Of a DNA stretch of 10,106 nt, positions 1 to 4,585 are shown piece by piece. The translations under genes were made by a program, and so were the position numbers. The stretch is from Victivallales bacterium (GTDB taxonomy: Bacteria; Verrucomicrobiota; Lentisphaeria; Oligosphaerales; Oligosphaeraceae): NCBI GenBank assembly GCA_017543165.1, contig JAFYGL010000042.1, forward strand, positions 1 to 10,106, read 5' to 3'. Under the pieces are notes generated by a model. The model ran no database searches. It was not told where the DNA came from and saw nothing but the letters and a program-made list of their open reading frames with translations. Each line of letters opens with the position of its first letter. Position 1 is the first letter of the stretch.

Positions 1-1433
1 ATGGCAATGGGCATGGCAACGGCAACGGCAACGGAAATGGCAACGGAAATGGCAACGGAAACGGCAACGGAAATGGCAACGGAAATGGCAACGGCGGCGG
101 TAGCGGCGGCGGAAGCACCGATCAATGCTCAATTAGGGTAGAAATTGAGCCAGCGCTGGATATGTTCCAGGTCAACAATTCGGAAGGTAGTGCTTATTAT
201 CCAGCAGGCAAGGCGGTAGTCCGTGTGTTTGGCACTGTGAAACTCAATGTCAATGGGGCGGAAACGAGCATTATTCCTTCAGGGACAAATACGCATTACG
301 ATTTCGAATGGGGATATGATGCAGGTACCTCAAATGAGCCTGCAATAATTACTTTTGCCTCGGCTCCTGCAGGTATTCCTCCTAAGGAATACACAGTTCC
401 ACTTGCGAGTGATGTGAGAATCACATACGAGATAACAAAGGTTGTCATGCTTTCATACAGCGAGACTGAGAAACGCTATTTCGATATGGCGATTTGGAAA
501 GAAGGTGTCAATGGTGAACTTAATGTCATGGATGCGGATGCAGTTGGCTCTGAGTATTCCTGCTCCTGGCAGGTGAAAGACATACGCCTGAATCACAAAT
601 CAGACCAGTGGGAAGTATGCACGCGGAAGGAAGGGGGAACTGAAAAAGGATTTGAGCAGGATGCTAGTGCTCCAAACCTAAATATTGATGCGCCGCGCAC
701 ATTGTCTTATGAAGAAGGATATGACAAGGAAAAGTATGGAGAGGTCAATTTCTCTTCTACTGACAAGACATTCTCCACTGCATTTATCCCGAATCGTCCA
801 TTCAAGAATATCTGGGAACTTGGTGCAATACACAGGGGACAGGCTTTCAGGACGATTTCTCTTATGGGCGATGACAAGGCAATCGTTGACCAGGTTAAAA
901 TCGGTCCATTCAAGCAGAAACGCGGCACATTCAACTGCAATGCCCGCAATGCAGCCGCGTGGAATGAACTGCTGGCGCATATAGACCCTGCTAAGGCTTA
1001 TTGGGAAATTGACAGCAGCGAAAGTTCTCAGACTGTCACAAATGACGACATCAAGGGAATTGCCACATCACAGAGCAGAGGTGATGCGGCAGCGCTCTTT
1101 GAGAAGGTCTCTGGATATGCCTCTCTTGAGACAGACCGTGCGCAGGAGGCCGTATTTGGAAGGACAGTGGGACTGCTGGGAACTCGAAATGACAAATATA
1201 CCATCCTTGTGGCCATGCAAGCATTGAAGGAGTTGCCAGATGTGCCTGTGGATACAGTCGATAATTTCAATGCGGTAAGTTCAAGCCTGGTGAATCCTAT
1301 TGTGTATGTGGACAAGGCTGGAGCGAACATGGCATATTCTGTGCTGGCAACTCAAAAGGTTCTTGCGCATGTGTTCTATGACACCTGGCGCAATAAATTG
1401 AAGATTCTGCAAGTCTGCTACTTGGAGGAGTGA
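1..1433 (+). CDS. Large protein with Gly-Asn repeat linker, C-terminal part (resembles Verrucomicrobia-type pseudopilin-cassette protein A); 5' partial
   Basis: The reading frame is open from the left edge (first full codon at 3) to a TGA at 1431-1433, giving 476 visible residues; the true start lies outside. The visible part begins with 15 Gly-Asn-type dipeptides, then a GGGSGGGS linker, then about 435 residues of mixed sequence. Around visible residues 264-284 is the segment NRPFKNIWELGAIHRGQAFR, followed near residues 307-316 by RGTFNCNARN. The C-terminus has VLATQKVLAHVFYDTW and a final short beta-like segment. From memory, this series (PFxxxxELG, then G-x-N-x-N, then VLAxQ) resembles the C-terminal half of the large proteins of Verrucomicrobia pseudopilin cassettes (verru_Chthon_A type). 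No search was run, so that assignment is tentative. The next gene starts 2 bases downstream and two pseudopilins follow, which fits a role in pseudopilus assembly or a surface structure. Whether it has a prepilin leader or signal peptide cannot be seen. Confidence 0.75.
   Translation, partial: GNGHGNGNGNGNGNGNGNGNGNGNGNGNGNGGGSGGGSTDQCSIRVEIEPALDMFQVNNSEGSAYYPAGKAVVRVFGTVKLNVNGAETSIIPSGTNTHYDFEWGYDAGTSNEPAIITFASAPAGIPPKEYTVPLASDVRITYEITKVVMLSYSETEKRYFDMAIWKEGVNGELNVMDADAVGSEYSCSWQVKDIRLNHKSDQWEVCTRKEGGTEKGFEQDASAPNLNIDAPRTLSYEEGYDKEKYGEVNFSSTDKTFSTAFIPNRPFKNIWELGAIHRGQAFRTISLMGDDKAIVDQVKIGPFKQKRGTFNCNARNAAAWNELLAHIDPAKAYWEIDSSESSQTVTNDDIKGIATSQSRGDAAALFEKVSGYASLETDRAQEAVFGRTVGLLGTRNDKYTILVAMQALKELPDVPVDTVDNFNAVSSSLVNPIVYVDKAGANMAYSVLATQKVLAHVFYDTWRNKLKILQVCYLEE
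3..92 (+). repeat. Gly-Asn dipeptide-coding tandem repeat
   Basis: Fifteen consecutive hexanucleotide units encode Gly-Asn (one unit encodes Gly-His). GGCAAC and GGAAAT alternate for much of the tract, giving a 12-base higher-order unit. The tract runs to the left edge and may continue beyond it. It is followed at once by codons for GGGSGGGS, so in the protein it is a flexible, hydrophilic linker between the unseen N-terminal part and the visible domain. Near-identity of the units suggests recent expansion by slippage. Confidence 0.9.
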
Positions 1434-1435
1434 TT

Positions 1436-2092
1436 ATGTCCAAGTATGTCCTGGCATTCACATTTTTCCTGCTGCCTTTGCTGTTTTCCCCTTTGCAGGG
1501 GCAGCAGAAGCGGGGGACTGCGCAAACAAAGCGCAATGTCACCCAGCAGCCGAGGCGCAATGTCACCCAGCAGCCGAGGCGCAATGTCACCCAGCAGCCG
1601 AAGCGTAATGTGGAAAATAATCCAATTGCCAAGCTGAACACTGAGCAAAAAAGGCATTTGAAGGTGTATAGGGACATATCTAAAAATGTCGCTTCTGGCA
1701 GCAATGTAAATCGAAAGGCTATTTTTCAGCAGTACTACGAATTGTTCTCCAGCAGTGCGGATGAACTGGTGGGCGCAAATAGGGACAAGGCTGACGAAAT
1801 GAAAATCAGGGCATCTGAAGCATTGGATGCCAATAATGAGGCGCTTTCTAAAAAATGCAACGAGGCCGCTTCTCTTTACAATGCAATGGCGGATGAGATT
1901 GTGAAGTTGCCTGAACTCTACAAGGCTGGCAAGAAGGCGCAAATTGATGCAAGTCTTAAAATATACCTGGCTAAGGAGGCGGATTTGATTAAACTTGGGG
2001 CAAGGCCCTGTCCGCGTAGATGGCTTACCGCAAAGGAGGCGGAGGCTTGCCTGGTGGCTTTGAACAGGACAACGGCAAAAACAACAAGGTAG
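1436..2092 (+). CDS. Small exported helical protein with tandem RNVTQQP[RK] repeat, function unknown
   Basis: The start is ATG 1436, because a strong GGAGG at 1424-1428 lies 7 bases upstream; an in-frame GTG at 1430 overlaps that site and is unlikely. The 218-residue product begins with a signal-peptide-like segment (MSKYVLAFTFFLLPLLFSPL), cleaved probably near LQG/QQ. Three tandem copies of the 8-residue unit RNVTQQP[RK] follow and break off in a fourth. The rest, from about residue 63, is rich in Ala, Lys, Glu and Asp and looks almost wholly alpha-helical, ending in a basic, Thr-rich tail. It has no motif I recognise. It sits 2 bases after the large pseudopilus-like protein and 8 bases before a pseudopilin, so it is probably a periplasmic or outer-surface accessory of the same system; that role is inferred from position only. 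Confidence 0.8.
   Translation: MSKYVLAFTFFLLPLLFSPLQGQQKRGTAQTKRNVTQQPRRNVTQQPRRNVTQQPKRNVENNPIAKLNTEQKRHLKVYRDISKNVASGSNVNRKAIFQQYYELFSSSADELVGANRDKADEMKIRASEALDANNEALSKKCNEAASLYNAMADEIVKLPELYKAGKKAQIDASLKIYLAKEADLIKLGARPCPRRWLTAKEAEACLVALNRTTAKTTR
1532..1611 (+). repeat. 24-base in-frame tandem repeat, 3.3 copies
   Basis: Units at 1532-1555, 1556-1579 and 1580-1603, with a partial fourth at 1604-1611, encode RNVTQQPR, RNVTQQPR and RNVTQQPK. The first two units are identical at DNA level and the third differs by one base near its end, which points to recent duplication. Because the unit length is a multiple of three, copy changes keep the frame, so the length of this basic, Gln-rich segment behind the signal peptide may vary between strains. 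Confidence 0.92.
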
Positions 2093-2100
2093 AAACGACG

Positions 2101-2661
2101 ATGAGAAGAAGATACTTTACATTGGTTGAGTTGCTTGCGGTAATGGTGGTAATCATTGTTCTGGCTGGCATTACAGTTGGCGGAATTATGTTTGCTACTG
2201 GCAAGGCCGACAGCGCAAAGACCGTTTCCAGAATGACCGAGTTCGAGGCGGCGCTGGAGGAATACAAGAACGACTATGGCGTTTACCCCATTTATCCCAC
2301 GGATAAGAAGGCATCAGGCCAGCGCAACTACGCTGGATGCAAATTGAATCTGGCGGATGCCGCCTGGGACAAGTTCATGAATCGCACAAAGAACAAGAAG
2401 GACCGCCCATACATAAATGCAGATGACGCAGAGTACAAGGATGGCTTTGACAATGTCTTCTTCTATTCTTTCCCCAACAACATCAAGGAACGTAATTCAA
2501 GCAAATATGTGCTGTGGTCGATGGGGAACGATGGCTATCATGGCAACAAGAGTGAAATAGAGGATGTATCTGGCACTTCGGATGATGATGTCCTTAAAGC
2601 TAGGACCGATGCAGGCGCAGAGGGGGCGGACGATATTTGCAGCTGGAAATTGAATCAATAA
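2101..2661 (+). CDS. GspG-like type II pseudopilin (prepilin-type N-terminal cleavage/methylation domain)
   Basis: The 186-residue protein starts at ATG 2101, chosen because it places the basic leader MRRRY directly before FTLVELLAVMVVIIVLAGI, the class III prepilin signal and hydrophobic helix. The frame is open further upstream (to 2020), but that would bury the leader. The only ribosome-site candidate is a weak AAGG about 11 bases upstream. The Glu at position +5 of the mature protein, needed for methylation and assembly, is present. The helix continues into a soluble domain with YKNDYGVYPIYP, typical of GspG-type proteins. Near the C-terminus, LWSMGNDGYHG and DDICSW resemble the GspG pattern of S-x-G-x-D-G followed by D-I-x-x-W, associated with the calcium site in the family. 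The residue before the cleavage point is Tyr instead of Gly. It is probably a subunit of a short periplasmic pseudopilus, processed by a prepilin peptidase not in this window. Confidence 0.9.
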   Translation: MRRRYFTLVELLAVMVVIIVLAGITVGGIMFATGKADSAKTVSRMTEFEAALEEYKNDYGVYPIYPTDKKASGQRNYAGCKLNLADAAWDKFMNRTKNKKDRPYINADDAEYKDGFDNVFFYSFPNNIKERNSSKYVLWSMGNDGYHGNKSEIEDVSGTSDDDVLKARTDAGAEGADDICSWKLNQ

Positions 2662-2681
2662 CAATACGGAGGTCTTTCATT

Positions 2682-3353
2682 ATGAAGCGTAATAATAATT
2701 TTACATTGGTGGAACTGCTGGTTAGCATTGGTATCATTGTCATTTTGGCGGCCATCCTGGTGCCTGTTGTATCCTCTGCCATTGGCAAGGCAGAAGTGGC
2801 CAAGGCAAAGACTGGCATCACAACGCTTGTCAACGCAATCAAACAGTATGAAAGCACATACCATAAGTTGCCATTGCCTGATGGCTACGATGAGAATGAT
2901 ATTATCGGCGATGGCGACAGCGGCGATGACAGTTATAAACGCTACAAGTGGTTGATTGAGCTGTTGCAGGGGCAAGAAACCTTGAGCAATTCCAGTACAT
3001 TCGGTACCCAGGCAAAGAAAAATCCAAGGAAAATTCAATTCCTGGATATTCAGGGCAACAATCCTGGCGAATTCCTGGATCCATGGGATAACAATTACAG
3101 GATTATTCTTGATAAAAACTACAAGGGCAAGTTGATTGCCCCCGAAATTCCTGGCGTGACTGATGGTAACTGGAAGGAGGAAAGTTCAAAAAAAGTTTTG
3201 TATTATGATGTTGTTGTCTGGAGCATAGGGCCTGATGGCGAATTCAAGGCTGGCAAAAATGCTAGTGACCGTAAGGATGATAGCAACGAGGACAATATCT
3301 ATTCCTTCAGCACAGGCTGGGACAAAAATGCAGGCCATGTGATGCAAAGATAG
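2682..3353 (+). CDS. GspG-like type II pseudopilin, second copy
   Basis: The start is ATG 2682, 9 bases after a strong GGAGG at 2668-2672. The 223-residue product has a short leader, MKRNNN, then FTLVELLVSIGIIVILAAILVP, the N-methylated helix of type II pseudopilins, with Glu at mature position +5. The residue before the cleavage site is Asn instead of Gly. The soluble part contains YESTYHKLPLPDGYD, then FLDPWDNNYRI (the D-P-W-x-x-x-Y pattern common in GspG) and VVWSIGPDGEFKAG near the end, again GspG-like. An Asp-rich stretch (residues about 73-84) and another near DRKDDSNED make it strongly acidic. It follows the first pseudopilin by 20 bases and shares its N-terminal design but little of its soluble domain, so it is an ancient paralog rather than a recent duplicate. 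It is the last recognisable gene of the operon; no clear terminator follows. Confidence 0.92.
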   Translation: MKRNNNFTLVELLVSIGIIVILAAILVPVVSSAIGKAEVAKAKTGITTLVNAIKQYESTYHKLPLPDGYDENDIIGDGDSGDDSYKRYKWLIELLQGQETLSNSSTFGTQAKKNPRKIQFLDIQGNNPGEFLDPWDNNYRIILDKNYKGKLIAPEIPGVTDGNWKEESSKKVLYYDVVVWSIGPDGEFKAGKNASDRKDDSNEDNIYSFSTGWDKNAGHVMQR

Positions 3354-3403
3354 TAAGGCTTTTTAGAAGAGGTTTTGTTGTCTAGTAGCAGTTTGGCTTT
3401 GCT

Positions 3404-3471
3404 TAGAGCCGATGGTTCTAGTTAGGCATGCATCCCCAGGCGTTGCGTGTGACACCTGGGGTATTGAAATT
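3404..3471 (+). repeat. Decayed copy of the right end of the downstream IS200-like element
   Basis: Bases 3404-3420 form a 7-base-pair hairpin with a GAT loop and one G-T wobble. They are followed by AGGCATGCATCCCCAGG (3424-3440) and, after an imperfect hairpin at 3434-3461, by TATTGAAATT. The same succession in the same orientation (hairpin, AGGCATGCAT, CCCCAGG hairpin, TATTGAAATT) is found at 4128-4207 in the right inverted repeat. The third hairpin of the right repeat is missing here, and AGCGCAG follows almost directly, as it does beyond the third hairpin at 4233. It looks like an eroded element end with an internal deletion. The rest of 3354-3522 shows nothing I can support. Confidence 0.65.
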
Positions 3472-3522
3472 TGAGCGCAGTGTTAGTGGGGCTAGATTTA
3501 TACAAGTGATTTGCCGTGAAAA

Positions 3523-3619
3523 GGGCCCCAACGGGGCCCAATATGAATAACCCCAGGCGCCGCAACGCGGCGCCTGGGGAAGGCATGCCCCCAAGAGTCC
3601 TCGGCCCCAGCGGGGCCGA
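3523..3619 (+). repeat. Left inverted repeat with hairpins A, B, C
   Basis: Hairpin A: GGGCCCC, loop AAC, GGGGCCC (3523-3539). Hairpin B: a perfect 13-bp stem, 3551-3563 with 3567-3579, loop AAC. Hairpin C: TCGGCCCC, loop AGC, GGGGCCGA (3601-3619). The reverse complement matches 4128-4224 exactly through hairpins B and C, at 16 of 17 bases in A, and approximately in the spacers. A further small hairpin, TAGCT-AAA-AGCTA (3638-3650), lies just before the transposase start and has no partner on the right. Confidence 0.93.
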
Positions 3620-3660
3620 ACAGAGCATATCTGCAAATAGCTAAAAGCTACGCAATCGCA

Positions 3661-4116
3661 ATGAGTTACACCCGATGCTATTACCACATCATTTTCAGGA
3701 CAAAGTCAAGCGAGCAGACTTTGCCAGTTGGAGCAGACATCGAGTTGTATAGGTACATCTGGGGCTTCTGCAAGAACAAGAAAACAGTGTTGTTCCAGAT
3801 AAACGGCATGCCTGAGCATCTGCACATTTTTGTGTCTCTGCCGCCGACATTGGCTTTGTCTGACTTTGTTAAGGAAGTCAAGAACAGCACAAATCTCTGG
3901 TTGAAGGAGAACAAGGCTTTGTTCCCGTATTTCAGAGGATGGGCTGACGGCTATGCTGGTTTGAGTTATGGCGAAAGCGAAAAGGCGGCTGTGATAGAGT
4001 ACATCAAGAACCAGAAGATACACCATCGTGCGGAAGCATTCCAGGATGAATTGAGGCGTGTGCTGATAGAGGGCGGCTTTACCGTGGATGAACGATATTT
4101 TCTGACGAATGTGTGA
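3661..4116 (+). CDS. Y1 (HUH) transposase, IS200-like / REP-associated tyrosine transposase
   Basis: The 151-residue protein has the length and order of the Y1_Tnp family. An early YHIIFRTK strand (residues 8-15) is followed by the metal-binding HUH motif as H53-L54-H55 within MPEHLHIFVSL. Further on is the KNSTNLWLKE region, then FRGWADGYAGLSYGES. A C-terminal helix carries the likely nucleophile Tyr114 in EYIKNQ, with Gln118 in the position used for metal binding in the family. All expected active residues are present, so the gene appears intact. In this family the enzyme cuts single-stranded DNA next to hairpins through a covalent 5'-phosphotyrosine link. I see no good ribosome site before ATG 3661; a small hairpin (3638-3650) occupies the leader, which could keep expression low. 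Near-perfect inverted repeats flank it on both sides, the right one starting 12 bases after the stop. Confidence 0.93.
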   Translation: MSYTRCYYHIIFRTKSSEQTLPVGADIELYRYIWGFCKNKKTVLFQINGMPEHLHIFVSLPPTLALSDFVKEVKNSTNLWLKENKALFPYFRGWADGYAGLSYGESEKAAVIEYIKNQKIHHRAEAFQDELRRVLIEGGFTVDERYFLTNV

Positions 4117-4127
4117 TTTGTGGCAGT

Positions 4128-4224
4128 TCGGCCCCGCTGGGGCCGAGGACTCTAGGAAGGCATGCATCCCCAGGCGCCGCGTTGCGGCGCCTGGGGTTAT
4201 TGAAATTGGGCCCCGATGGGGCCC
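4128..4224 (+). repeat. Right inverted repeat with hairpins C', B', A'
   Basis: This is the mirror image of 3523-3619. Hairpin C': TCGGCCCC, loop GCT, GGGGCCGA (4128-4146). Hairpin B': 13-bp stem 4168-4180 with 4184-4196, loop GTT. Hairpin A': GGGCCCC, loop GAT, GGGGCCC (4208-4224). The one mismatch to the left repeat inside a hairpin is in the loop of A'. Stems are perfect on both sides, while spacers have drifted by substitutions and a one-base shift, so pairing within each hairpin seems to be maintained. Confidence 0.93.
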
Positions 4225-4258
4225 TGCTCTTTAGCGCAGGATACGTTTCCTGCTCTCA

Positions 4259-4378
4259 ATTACGAAAAAAATCGTTACGAAAAAAACGTAATAGTTTTAC
4301 GAAATGCTCTGTTTCCCAAGGGGTAGGCAATGGGGAACATAGCATTACGAAAAAAATCGTAACGAAAAAAATCGTAAT
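4259..4378. repeat. Two A-tract repeat blocks flanking an imperfect hairpin
   Basis: Four units of TTACG/TAACG + seven A + (T)CG occur at 4260-4274, 4275-4288, 4345-4359 and 4360-4374. They form two blocks, 4259-4292 and 4344-4378, each bounded by ATTACG on the left and CGTAAT on the right. Between them, 4300-4318 pairs with 4331-4349 at 16 of 19 positions around a 12-base loop. The two blocks are direct copies, while their borders are inverted. No coding content is visible. It may be a protein-binding array or a small non-autonomous repeat; its function is unknown. Confidence 0.8.
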
Positions 4379-4435
4379 AAACAATACGGTATGCGATGTT
4401 TCCAGGCGGCTTCTGCCTTGCATAGCCAGGCGCGG

Positions 4436-4480
4436 ATGGCAGTCCAACGTCCTGTTGCGCGGTCCGCGCAGAACTGCCAT
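4436..4480. other. Nested inverted repeat upstream of the Ala/Pro-rich gene
   Basis: An outer perfect 8-base inverted repeat, ATGGCAGT (4436-4443) and ACTGCCAT (4473-4480), encloses an inner palindrome TGCGCGG-T-CCGCGCA (4456-4470). There is no T-run directly after it, so it is not a canonical intrinsic terminator. It lies just upstream of the likely promoters for 4586-6190 and could be an operator or the end of the preceding transcript. The inner stem matches hairpins found after two other genes in this window. Confidence 0.6.
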
Positions 4481-4499
4481 GCCAAAAATAATTTCCGCA

Positions 4500-4559
4500 T
4501 TGACTTGCCATTTCCTTTTTATACAATATGTTTTGCCGTTGAAATGCTTGAATTATAAT
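4500..4559 (+). promoter_or_regulatory. Likely tandem sigma-70-type promoters for the 4586-6190 gene
   Basis: The first candidate is TTGACT (4500-4505), a 16-base spacer, then TACAAT (4522-4527). A second, closer candidate has a perfect TATAAT (4554-4559) with a poor -35, TTTGCC (4532-4537), 16 bases upstream. The second would give a leader of about 20 bases, containing the ribosome site GGGAG at 4574-4578. The region is AT-rich compared with the flanking coding DNA. Strength and use are not tested. Confidence 0.55.
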
Positions 4560-4585
4560 ATTGTTCCAAATATGGGAGAACATTG

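Larger units (their letters stand above)
3523..4224 (+). mobile_element. IS200-like / REP-associated tyrosine transposase element with hairpin-rich inverted ends
   Basis: A single Y1 transposase gene (3661-4116) lies between inverted repeats 3523-3619 and 4128-4224, each 97 bases. Each repeat contains three hairpins in mirrored order: A (7-bp stem), B (13-bp stem) and C (8-bp stem), all with three-base loops. Known IS200/IS605 elements have subterminal hairpins, and the related REP-associated transposases are flanked by palindromic REP sequences, often inverted; this unit fits the second pattern best. No TnpB or IscB gene is present. Exact ends cannot be fixed, because these enzymes make no target-site duplication. 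Confidence 0.8.

Noticed and set aside
2020..2100. Upstream in-frame start for the first pseudopilin
   Set aside because: It would add 27 residues before the prepilin leader and overlap the preceding gene; the leader MRRRYFTLVE must be near the N-terminus to work.
2637..2681. Upstream in-frame start for the second pseudopilin
   Set aside because: The strong GGAGG at 2668-2672 serves ATG 2682, which gives a proper short leader.
3620..4127. IS605-type element with an accessory nuclease or guide RNA
   Set aside because: There is no TnpB/IscB reading frame on either strand between or beside the ends, and no sign of an omega-type RNA that I can support.
4259..4378. CRISPR array
   Set aside because: Units are only 14-15 bases, A-rich, directly adjacent and lack unique spacers of constant length; no cas genes are present.
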